Shown: piece by piece, positions 33,980 to 42,993 of the stretch
Position numbering within the stretch: the stretch's first letter is position 1
Layout of the letters: each line of letters begins with the position of its first letter
Source: Candidatus Thiomargarita nelsonii
GTDB taxonomy: Bacteria; Pseudomonadota; Gammaproteobacteria; Beggiatoales; Beggiatoaceae
Reading direction: 5' to 3'
Length of the DNA stretch: 64,000 nucleotides
Assembly: GCA_000785145.2 (NCBI GenBank)
Contig: JSZA02000012.1
Coordinates: forward strand, 1-64,000
The notes under the pieces: generated by a model
What the model saw: only the letters and a program-made list of their open reading frames with translations
Database searches by the model: none
Told to the model about the DNA's origin: nothing
Program-made: the position numbers and the translations under genes

Positions 33980-35995
33980 TTAGTCAGTCACTTCAAGACG
34001 GGAAACAAAATCGACAACCGCTTTCATCTGCCGATCCGTAAAGTTTTCAATCACTTCCACCATGCCAGGATAAGCAACACGCTTCTTGTCACGAATTAAC
34101 TCAAATTGATGCAGCATGTATTCATAGTGCTGACCTTGAATACGCGGGAAGAAGGCATTGCCTTTACCCTCGCCTTTTTCACCGTGACATCTGACACAAT
34201 TCTCCTTGAACAACTTTTCGCCATATTCCAAATCATCCCCGGGTCCCTTTCCATTTTGAAAATTGATAGGCTGTTGGGCAATATAATTAGGATCTAAACG
34301 CCGTTTTAAGTAGTCGATGACAGCCGAATCCGGCACCACTTTCTCTAAGCGAGAAATATATATCTCGGCTTTCTCTTTTTTCTGCTGATAAAAAGCATTC
34401 ATAATGAATCTCATATAGAAATCTTCTATGGCTTTTAAACCAGCTTTGGCATCAGGATTATTTGGATCGAATTTCAAGACTTCTTGATAACAATCCAGTG
34501 CTGTTCCCCCCTCACCGGTAGTAAAACGTTTGGCATCAAGATGCACTTTGCACTCTTGCAGCTTGTCCGCCAATTTGGCTCGCATGGCGTTTAGCCTCGC
34601 TTTTGCTTCTTCTTCAGCTTTTTTCGCTTTACGCTCCATTTCGGCTTGTTTTATAGCCGCTTCTTCTCGTTTAAGACGGGCTAATTCTTCCTTCGCTTTT
34701 TTGACCTCTTCTTGAGTTTCCTTTCTCGCTTCAGAACCGGGTAGTAAATCTTTCATATTCATGCCCACAAAGAGAGCAATCAGCAGCAAGACACTCCCGC
34801 CAACAATTAAAGCAAACGATTTCTTTTTCTTTGGAAAAAGCTCAGCCAAAAATTTATCAACCGTTGGGGTTCTATCATCACTCTGAAAAGCTAAAGCACG
34901 TAATAGTGCCTTATTTTGTTGACGAGTCAACCCAGAAATTTGTTTTGGAGAAAGCTTCTCTTTTTCAGCCTTGGTAGCGGTTTTCTTATCAAAGGGATGT
35001 TTTCCTGACAGTAACTCATAAGTTATGCAAGCTAAAGCATAAATATCATCAGCAGGTTCAGGGTCTAAACCCAATAACATTTCACGACTGGCGTAAGGCT
35101 CAGTATGTGCCTTTAAGTTACCCGGATCATATCGAGTTTCTTCCCGAGCCGATGGATCTCTCAGCCGTGCAATCCCAAAATCAATGATTTTGATAAGCTT
35201 TTGCTCTGGCTCATAAAAGACATTGTCCGGTTTAAAGTCTAAATGGATAATTCCCTCTTGATGAGCGTTTGAAAGTGCATTGCTCATACCCCGAATGATA
35301 GGTTCTGCCTCCTTAAGGGAAATACCATTTAAGTGACTTCTAATAAACGGTTTTAATGAAATACCGCTCAGAAATTCCATTACCATGAAAACGGTGCCGC
35401 CCATACGACTTAACGCATAAGCATGGACAATATTAGGATGGTTTAACCTTTGATAGCGAGCAAATTCACGTACCAATGCTTTATACCCATCTGGATGTTG
35501 CTTGAATTTTTGACTTAAAAATTTGATAGCAACATAAGGATTACGTGAATCACCAGCCTCCTGAACCAAGTCGATAGCTTTCCAAACCACGCCCATGCCA
35601 CCTTCACCAATCCGTTCTATCAAACGATAATTATCTCGGATAACCACATCTGGTTCGAGAACGACTTCTTCTTCATCCCCATCCCCATCTTGGAGTTTCC
35701 TCCAAGTAGATTTACCGGTGAACGTGCCCAACGTCGACTGATTAGTAATGTCTTGCTGCTTTATTAAAGTAGCGTCTGGTCGATTTATTTCATCAAACTG
35801 CTCAATCTGGAATTTGAGTGCTATATAAATCTCTTGAGGTAGGTGACCTGCTTTATGCCAGTTCGTCAGATCAGAAAGTAACTGAGTAGAACTCTTAGGA
35901 TTTTGCTCTAACAACTGTTCAAGTTGCTTAGTTAAGTCTTGACGCTTTATCTCCTTGTTAAGAAAAGCCTCAAGTGTGGATTTGAATTCCTCCAT
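33980..35995 (-). CDS. Membrane Ser/Thr protein kinase fused to a periplasmic c-type cytochrome domain
   Basis: 671 residues. The kinase domain (about 122-387) is complete: glycine loop GEGGMG (130-135), lysine in VAIK (K158), catalytic HLDFKPDN (251-258), DFG (272-274). A single membrane segment follows (about 393-411, SFALIVGGSVLLLIALFVG), then a charged coiled coil (about 421-480), a helical region that reads like TPR-type repeats (about 490-560), and a cytochrome c domain with haem motif CVRCH (600-604) and probable axial Met645 in YPGMVEV. Topology puts the kinase inside and the haem domain outside. The obvious inference is a redox-responsive kinase. The first 120 residues resemble nothing I know. 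The gene stands alone, with no obvious partner beside it. Confidence 0.9.
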   Translation of the reverse strand: MEEFKSTLEAFLNKEIKRQDLTKQLEQLLEQNPKSSTQLLSDLTNWHKAGHLPQEIYIALKFQIEQFDEINRPDATLIKQQDITNQSTLGTFTGKSTWRKLQDGDGDEEEVVLEPDVVIRDNYRLIERIGEGGMGVVWKAIDLVQEAGDSRNPYVAIKFLSQKFKQHPDGYKALVREFARYQRLNHPNIVHAYALSRMGGTVFMVMEFLSGISLKPFIRSHLNGISLKEAEPIIRGMSNALSNAHQEGIIHLDFKPDNVFYEPEQKLIKIIDFGIARLRDPSAREETRYDPGNLKAHTEPYASREMLLGLDPEPADDIYALACITYELLSGKHPFDKKTATKAEKEKLSPKQISGLTRQQNKALLRALAFQSDDRTPTVDKFLAELFPKKKKSFALIVGGSVLLLIALFVGMNMKDLLPGSEARKETQEEVKKAKEELARLKREEAAIKQAEMERKAKKAEEEAKARLNAMRAKLADKLQECKVHLDAKRFTTGEGGTALDCYQEVLKFDPNNPDAKAGLKAIEDFYMRFIMNAFYQQKKEKAEIYISRLEKVVPDSAVIDYLKRRLDPNYIAQQPINFQNGKGPGDDLEYGEKLFKENCVRCHGEKGEGKGNAFFPRIQGQHYEYMLHQFELIRDKKRVAYPGMVEVIENFTDRQMKAVVDFVSRLEVTD

Positions 35996-36110
35996 GCTAT
36001 CTCCTCGTTGATAAAAAAAAGATCACTAAGTTAAGTGTGAAATGGGTGTCATTTTGTCATACAAAAAATAATAATGTCAATTTTTTATTTATTTGGTACA
36101 AGATACGACA

Positions 36111-36172
36111 GATTATGATAGAAAAATAGAATGGATGGAAATATATTTTTTATTGGAAGGACTTCGATTGAT
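36111..36172 (+). pseudogene. C-terminal scrap of the AbiEi-like antitoxin family
   Basis: About 60 bp encode DYDRKIEWMEIYFLLEGLR, nearly the same as the C-terminus in the remnant at about 606-670. The reading frame is not part of any gene. It sits directly before a solo arm of the 799-897 element. Confidence 0.7.
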
Positions 36173-36176
36173 GACT

Positions 36177-36201
36177 AGTACAACGGATTAGGGGAATAAA
36201 C
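36177..36201. repeat. Solo arm of the 799-897 inverted-repeat element
   Basis: AGTACAACGGATTAGGGGAA and the next five bases match the left arm at 799-823; the match continues for GGATTG and then stops. No right arm lies within the next 300 bp, so it is a truncated copy. Confidence 0.8.
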
Positions 36202-36295
36202 GGATTGCTAACACGATCAGCGATAAATCAAAACCGATTTGAGCCAAGGGTTTTGACTTATCCCTGCTAACACTTAAAAAAAACTTACAACCGTT

Positions 36296-39199
36296 TTACA
36301 ACGCCCGCTGCTCCAACCCCAACCTTGACGACAAATCACCCAAAATCTTCGCATTACTCAAAACCGCAACATGCGCCTTATCCGGTTGCAAATAGCTCAC
36401 CGCCACCCGTTGCAAATCTTCTAGTTTCACCTGTAAAACTCGATGACGAAATTCACGCAACACACTTGGAGTACGCCCATTTAAGCTATTGAAAAAGCTA
36501 GTTATCGCTTCTCCAGCGGGAGAACCAGGGCGATCAATACGACTAATCACCCCAAGAATCGCCTCTTCCAAAACCCGCTTATCATGTTTACCATCCTGTA
36601 ACCAGCTCAAAGAGCGATCAAAATCTGCCAAAGTCTCCAACAAGCGAGGATCACGATAAGAATAAAAACGAAATGCCCCGCTACTCCCATCATAATTGGC
36701 ACCACCACCATACGCGCCCCCTTGCTCACGCAAAGCACGGTGCAAAAAACCATTTTGCAAAAAATGACCTAATACCGTCAAAACCGGCGCATCAGCATGA
36801 CTTGGCGCCACCGTTGGAAACGCTTTTGCACAAAAATTCACCTGCGTACTCGTACTCCACGAATTTTTAACCACAAAATTCTCCATCGAAGGGATAAAAG
36901 GCTCCCCACCAGACTTTATAGTGCGCCAATGAAGCTTTGCAAAACTCTCTGCAATCTCATCATGCCGTTCCGCCTCACTCACAACCAACAACTGGCGTGG
37001 CGCCTCAAGTAACTGATCACGAATACGCTCCAACTTAACAGCAAACGCCTTCAAATTATCCTCATCAACAAAACTATCATCCAAAGCTTTCAAACTTTTC
37101 AATCCCGCCAAACCATGCCAACGATGAGAAAAATGCCCCGCTGGACTCATACCGTGACTGCACGCACTCATCACCAAATGATGTCCACGCGCCGTGACGC
37201 TGTTATCACTATGTGCGCGTAATTGGGCAATCAACTCGCGCAAACGTGGCAACTCATCAAAACGGACTTGCTCCAAAGTCTCTCGTAACAAAATCCCCAG
37301 ATCGGCTTGATGACGCGCCAAAGCTTTACCAGATAAACTAAACAATCCACGCACATTTTGTACATCAGAAACACTACCACGCACAGAGGCAGTCGCACTA
37401 ATACCCCCCGTCACAGCCGCCTGTCGCGCCGCCGTCTCCCGATAATCCTTATCACCACAACCCACTTCCGTCATACAATCACAAAATAAAGGCAAAACAT
37501 CCAACAAATCCGTATCCAAATCGGGCAAATCAGCAACAAGGGTTTGATAAACCATACCATTAGTGCCGCGAGCAAACCAAGTCGCAGGCAAACCATTAAC
37601 AGCTTGAGCCGAGCCCACAGGAATTTTCAACTCATCAGCCACATCCTCTAAACCCACTTTCGGCAAAATTTCAGGATCATCACATTTATTTTGACGGGCA
37701 TCTAAAGCGGCGGCTTGTTCAACGATTTTTGCCTGTTCCGCCTCACTCAGAGCCGCTTTCACCCCCTCTAATTGCGCCTTTTCGTCAGCGACTTCTTGTG
37801 CGGCTAAATTTATATCAGGTGCCATCACCACACGAACCCGGTGTGGATTATCCAATAATAAATCTCGCACTAAATTCGGAATAAAATCTGGATTTTGACA
37901 ATCCGCCCGTAACGCGCTCAATACCGGATCAATATCGACAAACGCCAGCGGATCACCCCCATGCATCATCGGAGACAAAGTATTCACTAACAAATGCAAA
38001 CCATAAGGAAAACTATCACCAGTGATTTCACGTTGGCTCAATTCGATTTGATGTAACATCGACTCCACCATCTCCAATGGCACACCCTTATCAGCAACCT
38101 CCTCAAGCACATGAAAAATCAACTTTTCGACAGCAACCGCCTGCTCAGGATTCGAGCCCTCCAAGCCACACATAAAACTGCCTTCACGACTACTATCATC
38201 AAAACCGCACAAAGGCGAAGGCGCAGTACCCAAAGCACTCGTTTCCAAGGCATGACGTAATGGAGACGCACTATTATCAAGTAACACCCCAGTCAACAGA
38301 CTCGCATTTATCACCTCACGAATATCAGTGCTTTTGCCCAATAACCATGCTAATACAATATGCGTTTTATTTTGAACATCTTGATTTTTCTCAATGGGAA
38401 AATAATGAAAAGCCTCTTGCGGTGTCTCATAACGTTGCTCATCAAGAATTTGCAAACAATCCCTTTTTTGAAAATGCTGCAAAGCACACTCCTCAAACCA
38501 ACGTTGATGCCCTGCTGCTGGACGATCACCATAAGTCATAAAAATGGCATTAGACGGATGATAATGAGTCGCATGAAATGCCCTTAATTGGGCATGGGTT
38601 AAATGTGGAATATCCTTAGGATCGCCACCACTATTATAATGATAAGTAATAGTGGGAAAAAGATGAGAATGCACCGCCTGCCACAAACGTTGCACAGGAG
38701 AACTCAAAGCCCCTTTCATTTCATTAAACACAACCCCTTTATAAACCAAGGGCGACTGAGGCGCATTTGGCGTTTCAAATTCGAGACGATGCCCCTCTTG
38801 AGCAAAATCAAGGCTATCCAAATTAGGAAAAAACGTGGCATCTAAATAGACTTGCAATAAATTATCAAAATCCTTAGAATTTTGACTAGCAAAAGGATAA
38901 GCAGTCCAATCGCTACTTGTAAAAGCATTCATAAAAGTATTTAAAGAGCGGCGCGTCATCATAAAAAACGGATCGCGCACCGGATAGCGTTGACTACCAC
39001 ACAAAGAGGTATGCTCCAAAATATGCGCTACACCGGTAGAATCCTCTGGCACAGTCAAAAAGGCGACTAAAAAAGCATTATTATTATCCTCAGCAGACAA
39101 ATGCAAATGTCGCGCCCCGGTAGCGACGTGGTGATATTCCTCAAGCTCAATATTTAAACTAGAAATCGGTGCTTGACGAATAAGAGTAAAAGTGGACAT
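36296..39199 (-). CDS. M16C-family metallopeptidase (PreP/CYM1-like)
   Basis: 967 residues, as expected for presequence-protease-type M16C enzymes. The inverted zinc motif H-x-x-E-H is H59-I-L-E62-H63 in VAHILEHTSLCGS. SFPYG- and RDPFFMM-type blocks and the M16C-associated middle domain are present. A C-terminal glycine-rich block GGAYGGGANYDG is typical of the second half. These enzymes degrade peptides in a closed two-half chamber; no signal peptide is seen, so it is likely cytoplasmic. AAGGA lies 6 nt before the ATG. A partial duplicate of its last 90 bp is at 31.05-31.14 kb. Confidence 0.92.
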   Translation of the reverse strand: MSTFTLIRQAPISSLNIELEEYHHVATGARHLHLSAEDNNNAFLVAFLTVPEDSTGVAHILEHTSLCGSQRYPVRDPFFMMTRRSLNTFMNAFTSSDWTAYPFASQNSKDFDNLLQVYLDATFFPNLDSLDFAQEGHRLEFETPNAPQSPLVYKGVVFNEMKGALSSPVQRLWQAVHSHLFPTITYHYNSGGDPKDIPHLTHAQLRAFHATHYHPSNAIFMTYGDRPAAGHQRWFEECALQHFQKRDCLQILDEQRYETPQEAFHYFPIEKNQDVQNKTHIVLAWLLGKSTDIREVINASLLTGVLLDNSASPLRHALETSALGTAPSPLCGFDDSSREGSFMCGLEGSNPEQAVAVEKLIFHVLEEVADKGVPLEMVESMLHQIELSQREITGDSFPYGLHLLVNTLSPMMHGGDPLAFVDIDPVLSALRADCQNPDFIPNLVRDLLLDNPHRVRVVMAPDINLAAQEVADEKAQLEGVKAALSEAEQAKIVEQAAALDARQNKCDDPEILPKVGLEDVADELKIPVGSAQAVNGLPATWFARGTNGMVYQTLVADLPDLDTDLLDVLPLFCDCMTEVGCGDKDYRETAARQAAVTGGISATASVRGSVSDVQNVRGLFSLSGKALARHQADLGILLRETLEQVRFDELPRLRELIAQLRAHSDNSVTARGHHLVMSACSHGMSPAGHFSHRWHGLAGLKSLKALDDSFVDEDNLKAFAVKLERIRDQLLEAPRQLLVVSEAERHDEIAESFAKLHWRTIKSGGEPFIPSMENFVVKNSWSTSTQVNFCAKAFPTVAPSHADAPVLTVLGHFLQNGFLHRALREQGGAYGGGANYDGSSGAFRFYSYRDPRLLETLADFDRSLSWLQDGKHDKRVLEEAILGVISRIDRPGSPAGEAITSFFNSLNGRTPSVLREFRHRVLQVKLEDLQRVAVSYLQPDKAHVAVLSNAKILGDLSSRLGLEQRAL

Positions 39200-39233
39200 T
39201 TAAAATCCTTAATAAAGATAGGAGAAATAGGCG

Positions 39234-39251
39234 TCCAAGATTTATCTTGGA
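39234..39251. repeat. Short palindrome TCCAAGATTTATCTTGGA
   Basis: It lies in the gap upstream of the M16 gene. The same palindrome, with GTCC/GGAC extension, is at 54631-54650 and variants are at 47543-47562 and 47688-47703. All lie between genes. Confidence 0.7.
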
Positions 39252-39383
39252 TGGCTGTTAATGGGTATAAAATAGTGTATATTAAAGTCGGACGATAAGA
39301 TAAAGCAGATGGAAGAAATTAAAATAATAGCCTCATAAAAAACGCTGATTGACGAAATTATTGAATTACGAAAAGAAATCGAA

Positions 39384-40766
39384 GTGCGTATCGCCGCTAT
39401 TGAGCGGGGAGAATATGATGACGAAGAGGGAGCCGAATATATTACTCAGGAACAAAAGCAAACACTTGAAGCTTTATTCGGACAAACCGGAGAACTTTTT
39501 TTATCAAATAAATTGGAAGCGGCAAAAGCGGCATTTGAAGAACTCTTTGCATTTCAAATAGACGATTTTTCTCTTGATATAGAACGACGGGAACCTCAGG
39601 CAAGATATTGTCGTTGCATTTATGAAACCGTCGCGCCCAAACAACGGATTAAAGCATTGTTAGTAGGCATGGCGCCTGAGCAACCTACTCAGTTTCATAA
39701 ACCGCTGCGTTTATTTGATGGCAACTATCCTTTTTTACAGGATATCATTGATGCCCGCCCCGGAGAACTGCCAAATTTTAAAACATTTTTGCCCGCGTGG
39801 GAAAAGGCATTAGCCAAAAAACAAAGTGATCGTGCTGCCCTGTTACGTTTAGAAGCGCTTAATTTGCACAAAGGATTAGAGGGTGTGGCGAGACTGGCAC
39901 GGACTAAACAACAACCGCTTGACTATTTGTTCTGGATTGAAAAACTGCTTGAACAAAAAGCATGGAATGAAGTCGCCTCGATTAGCCAAGAAGGCTTAAA
40001 TGCGTTACCACTTGGAGAATACCGTGCGGTGGTTGCCGACTCCTTGCTCTTGGCAGCGGAAACATTGGGAGATTTAGAACTGATACTCAATGCGAAAAAA
40101 GAAAAATGTTTATCAGCGCCCAGTGATAATACTTTGTTAGCTTGGATCAATGAAGCGGAGTCTCAACAGCAAAGAAGCGAGGCACTTAAACAAGCCTTTA
40201 ATTTTTTATCTAAAAATAAACCATTTGCTTCAAATCTCTATGCAAAAACGAGTTTGATGGCGGGAGAAATAAATAAAGCTTTTGGGCTGGTTAAAAATGA
40301 GAAAGCTTATGGCTGGTCAACAGGCAGAAATCCGACTGGCGTAGTGTTTGCGGGCATCCTCATCGCATTACTGCCCCTCAATAAGCAACCCGCATCGGTC
40401 CTCCTAAAGCTATTACAACGTTATACAAAGACCGATTATAGCCTAATCGAACAAATAATACAAGGAATACGCGGGCGGAAATGGCCAGCCAGCCAAACTA
40501 AAAAATGGCTAGAATGGGCGGAAACAATCGCTAAACAACGGATTGAACATATTGTGAGTAACAAACACCGATATGCTTATGAGCGAGCGGCCGAAATTTT
40601 GGGAGCGCTGTGCGAATATTTCATCCTAACGAAAAAAGAAGAACATGGCATTTCTCTCATTGAACATTATCGAAACGTTCAATTTTCTCGTTTTAGCGCA
40701 TTTATAAGAGAAATTGATCAGGTGATCGCCTCATCAAACTTATTAAATCGAAAAAACTTGATTTGA
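39384..40766 (+). CDS. Hypothetical helical protein (SWIM-protein-like C-terminal region); 5' end broken by a stop
   Basis: 460 residues from GTG 39384. The protein is helical throughout with TPR-like stretches; the C-terminal part (KHRYAYERAAEILGALCEYF) resembles the end of SWIM zinc-finger proteins, but no SWIM cysteine motif is present. The frame is open upstream to TAA 39336-39338, and an ATG at 39309 in the same frame reads MEEIKIIAS before that stop, then KTLIDEIIELRKEIEV. The natural start was therefore probably 39309 and the 5' end now carries a nonsense codon; translation may restart at GTG 39384 or ATT 39348. No ribosome site is evident at 39384. Function unknown. Confidence 0.6.
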   Translation: MRIAAIERGEYDDEEGAEYITQEQKQTLEALFGQTGELFLSNKLEAAKAAFEELFAFQIDDFSLDIERREPQARYCRCIYETVAPKQRIKALLVGMAPEQPTQFHKPLRLFDGNYPFLQDIIDARPGELPNFKTFLPAWEKALAKKQSDRAALLRLEALNLHKGLEGVARLARTKQQPLDYLFWIEKLLEQKAWNEVASISQEGLNALPLGEYRAVVADSLLLAAETLGDLELILNAKKEKCLSAPSDNTLLAWINEAESQQQRSEALKQAFNFLSKNKPFASNLYAKTSLMAGEINKAFGLVKNEKAYGWSTGRNPTGVVFAGILIALLPLNKQPASVLLKLLQRYTKTDYSLIEQIIQGIRGRKWPASQTKKWLEWAETIAKQRIEHIVSNKHRYAYERAAEILGALCEYFILTKKEEHGISLIEHYRNVQFSRFSAFIREIDQVIASSNLLNRKNLI

Positions 40767-40875
40767 TCTGGCAGAATTAGCCTATATATTGGCATCCTAA
40801 ACCTATCGTATAATTTGTGCGTTGGTTATTCGATAGCTCTTATTTCATCAACTCACTATTAACAGAGAACATTAA

Positions 40876-41148
40876 ATGAATATATATGTTGGAAATTTAC
40901 CTTATAGTCTGACAGAAGCGGAAGTGACAGAGATGTTTACCGCACACGGAGAAGTCTCACAAGTCAACCTGATCTCCGATAAATATACGGGGCAATCAAA
41001 AGGTTTTGCATTTGTTGAAATGCCAAGACAAGCAGATGCCGAAGAGGCAATCAAAGTACTGAACGACAGTTTAGTAAAAGGAAAAAATATCAAAGTCAAT
41101 CAAGCCCGCCCAAGAAATGAGCGCCCACAACGCAGAAATCGGTATTAA
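40876..41148 (+). CDS. Single-RRM RNA-binding protein
   Basis: 90 residues: one RNA-recognition motif with RNP2 IYVGNLPYSL (residues 2-11) and RNP1 KGFAFVEM (about 43-50), then a short Arg/Asn-rich tail (RPRNERPQRRNRY). This is the cold-induced Rbp-type protein common in cyanobacteria and many gammaproteobacteria. It is preceded by a 110-nt intergenic region with a possible TATAAT at 40809-40814, and may stand alone. Confidence 0.93.
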   Translation: MNIYVGNLPYSLTEAEVTEMFTAHGEVSQVNLISDKYTGQSKGFAFVEMPRQADAEEAIKVLNDSLVKGKNIKVNQARPRNERPQRRNRY

Positions 41149-41191
41149 TAGTTAGTTAATAGTCACCTAAGCTATCGTTATATTGCTATGT

Positions 41192-41217
41192 AGGGGCAAT
41201 CCCTTGTGGTTGCCCCT
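41192..41217. repeat. AGGGGCAA/TTGCCCCT hairpin
   Basis: AGGGGCAA (41192-41199) pairs with TTGCCCCT (41210-41217), 43 nt after the RRM gene. It has the same GTAGGGGCAA start as other copies in the window; it could double as a terminator but lacks a T run. Confidence 0.6.
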
Positions 41218-41221
41218 GTGT

Positions 41222-41344
41222 GAAATTATTTATCTGAAAAACTATAAAGCCGATTCTAGCGGCGAAAAAGTCTATTTTGGTAATAATCAATTTACCAAGC
41301 TACAATATTCTTCGTCTGGACAACAAGAATCGCTTTGGATATGA
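41222..41344 (+). pseudogene. C-terminal scrap of an AAA-type ATPase
   Basis: An open stretch without start encodes IIYLKNYKADSSGEKVYFG, then FTKLQYSSSGQQESLWI and a stop. 'SSGQQES' is the signature-like motif of a class of AAA/ABC-type ATPases whose N-terminal counterpart is at 23389-23584. It begins right at the edge of the preceding hairpin repeat, as if cut by it. Confidence 0.5.
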
Positions 41345-41353
41345 GTAGTTACT

Positions 41354-41389
41354 TTATATGTAAAGTTAAGCGATAAACTTTACATATAA
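41354..41389. repeat. Perfect 14-bp inverted repeat
   Basis: TTATATGTAAAGTT (41354-41367) and AACTTTACATATAA (41376-41389) around an 8-nt loop, followed by another partial copy (TATATGTAAAG). It lies between converging genes and could serve as a terminator or a regulator site. Confidence 0.6.
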
Positions 41390-41586
41390 ATATCTATATG
41401 TAAAGATTCTGGTATTTTAATCAATAAAAAGTTTGATATATTTATCAAAGACAAAGAGACTGTTGCGTTGATAACCAGTTGTTTATTTTAACATATCTAA
41501 ATTTTCAAAATCTTTGCTCAAATGATTAGCCGTTTGATGAGCTACTTGACAATCACCCAATCAAGATGCTGGGTTTAGCTTTGCTC

Positions 41587-42033
41587 CTACCACTTTTCAA
41601 TACCCAAATCACGCAAAGGGGGTAAATCCTTTAAGGCGGCTTGAAAATCCGGTGTTTCATTAAAATAATCATGGAGAGTGAGCAAGTGTATTTTAAATTT
41701 ATCAATGTCGTCAAACTCTCTTAATCTTTGCCGAACACCACTGGTGTAGCCAATCCCTGTTAAAACAATACCAATATTCGCTTTGTGACGTACTAAATTA
41801 CTGTATAAATAATCGGCAAATTCAGCATTTAAGGGCCGATTTCTCAGCTTAGATTGAAAATATATTTTTTGCTGATTAATAAAACCAACACCATCTATAC
41901 CACCATCTTTTCCTGAACTGCCCGGTTCTAGTCCAAGATGAGCTGCACATCGCTGTCCCAAAATCCCTTTTGTTTTGGAATCAGCATTGATAATACCGTC
42001 AACTAAAGCACGACTCGCTAAATGATCGAGCAT
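41587..42033 (-). CDS. Mrr-like PD-(D/E)xK nuclease
   Basis: 148 residues. The core reads GKDGGIDGVGF (residues 41-51) then IYFQSKLRN (57-65), the D...QxK pattern of Mrr-type restriction endonucleases, with likely catalytic D47, Q60 and K62. The conserved NIGIVLTGIGYTSGVRQRL helix-strand follows. It lacks a DNA-recognition domain. Its upstream neighbour carries a paralogous domain with the catalytic residues lost. The two share the ending IHLLTL-DY-NET and ALKDLP-L. It is third in a minus-strand cassette after a ParA-like ATPase. No modification methyltransferase is nearby, so a classical restriction system is unlikely. Confidence 0.75.
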   Translation of the reverse strand: MLDHLASRALVDGIINADSKTKGILGQRCAAHLGLEPGSSGKDGGIDGVGFINQQKIYFQSKLRNRPLNAEFADYLYSNLVRHKANIGIVLTGIGYTSGVRQRLREFDDIDKFKIHLLTLHDYFNETPDFQAALKDLPPLRDLGIEKW

Positions 42034-42055
42034 TCTTGATTTACCTTTCTATAAC

Positions 42056-42082
42056 GTAGGGGCGAACCTGTGTGTTCGCCCT
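42056..42082. repeat. GGGCGAAC/GTTCGCCC hairpin between the cassette genes
   Basis: GGGCGAAC (42060-42067), 6 nt CTGTGT, GTTCGCCC (42074-42081). It sits in the 66-nt gap between the two nuclease-like genes. Related GGCGAACACACAGG sequence is at about 29563 and 29641. It may be a dispersed repeat that inserted into the operon or an attenuator between the two genes. Confidence 0.6.
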
Positions 42083-42099
42083 TATTTGTCTGAAAATTT

Positions 42100-42981
42100 C
42101 TAATTGTTTAATGTGTCCAAGCCATTTTCAATATCCAAATGACCTAAAAGGGGTAAATCTTTTAAGGCTTCTTTAAAAACAAAGGTTTCATTGACATAAT
42201 CGTCGAGGGTCAACAGGTGAATTTTCTCAAGCGCGTCATGCTTTTTTATTAAGCTTGATTTAAAATTCTTAGTGTAACCAACGGCGAAAACAATACCAAT
42301 CTCTGCTTCATGCTGTTTAAAATTCTTAGACAAAACATTGGCAATCTGACTATCCAAGTTACTTTTTCTTAAGTTAGAGTAGAAAAATGTCTTTTTTCCA
42401 TGAGTCAAACCAATACCACTTACGCTACTGCTATTTTTTGAGGACGCTTTCTCAGCTTCCAGTCCAAGACAAGCAATACAATGTTGTCCGAATTCTCTTT
42501 TCGTTTGTGGACTAGAACTCACAAGGGTATCAATGAGCGATGGTTTTGAGTCAACGCTAATTGCTTGACGAGTGGGTTGTTCAACCGCTCTGTTTTCGGC
42601 GATTAATCGCTCATAGAGTAAATGAATACCCGTCAGAATAGATTCTGATGGTTCTTCTTCAATACTGTCTAACCTGGACTGTGTTTCTGCCGTCAGTTTT
42701 ACCTTCAATGGATGAGTGCCAATATTATCTGGATATTCACTCAGTTGATTGACAGGGATACCTCTACTTTGTGCATAAAATACCGCATATTTAGCAACTG
42801 AATTAAGCATAACACCAACTGCCAAACCAAGTACATCACAAATTGTTTCAAGCTGGTTTTCCTGAGATTCAGTGAGCTTAATGGTAATTTGTGGCGATTG
42901 TTCGGTCATTGTTTGTTGCTTTACTTCAGTAATCACCTGATTGACATACGTGTCTTCAGATGTTTGACTTTTCGATGGCAT
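42100..42981 (-). CDS. Ribbon-helix-helix-like protein fused to inactivated Mrr-like nuclease domain
   Basis: 293 residues. Two N-terminal segments (ITIKLTESQENQLETICDVL at 32-51 and LKVKLTAETQSRLDSIEEEP at 92-111) each look like a ribbon-helix-helix strand plus helix, suggesting DNA binding. The C-terminal half (about 149-290) is a paralogue of the neighbouring nuclease, but GGIDG has become SSVSG (D to S188) and QSK has become YSN (K to N203), so it should be catalytically dead. GGAG lies 9 nt before the ATG, and the gene follows the ParA-like gene after 12 nt. A dead copy next to a live one suggests an inhibitor, adaptor or targeting subunit. No named family was recognised. Confidence 0.7.
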   Translation of the reverse strand: MPSKSQTSEDTYVNQVITEVKQQTMTEQSPQITIKLTESQENQLETICDVLGLAVGVMLNSVAKYAVFYAQSRGIPVNQLSEYPDNIGTHPLKVKLTAETQSRLDSIEEEPSESILTGIHLLYERLIAENRAVEQPTRQAISVDSKPSLIDTLVSSSPQTKREFGQHCIACLGLEAEKASSKNSSSVSGIGLTHGKKTFFYSNLRKSNLDSQIANVLSKNFKQHEAEIGIVFAVGYTKNFKSSLIKKHDALEKIHLLTLDDYVNETFVFKEALKDLPLLGHLDIENGLDTLNN

Positions 42982-42993
42982 CTGGACTTTCTC

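Noticed and set aside
15214-39338. Reassigned stop codons (alternative genetic code)
   Set aside because: In-frame TAG (15214) and TAA (23428, 39336) each occur in damaged or suspicious genes, while many intact housekeeping genes end normally with TAA, TAG and TGA. Mutation or sequencing error is simpler.
41587-42981. Type II or IV restriction-modification system
   Set aside because: No methyltransferase gene and one of the two nuclease domains has lost its active site. A type IV role for the intact one remains possible but cannot be shown.
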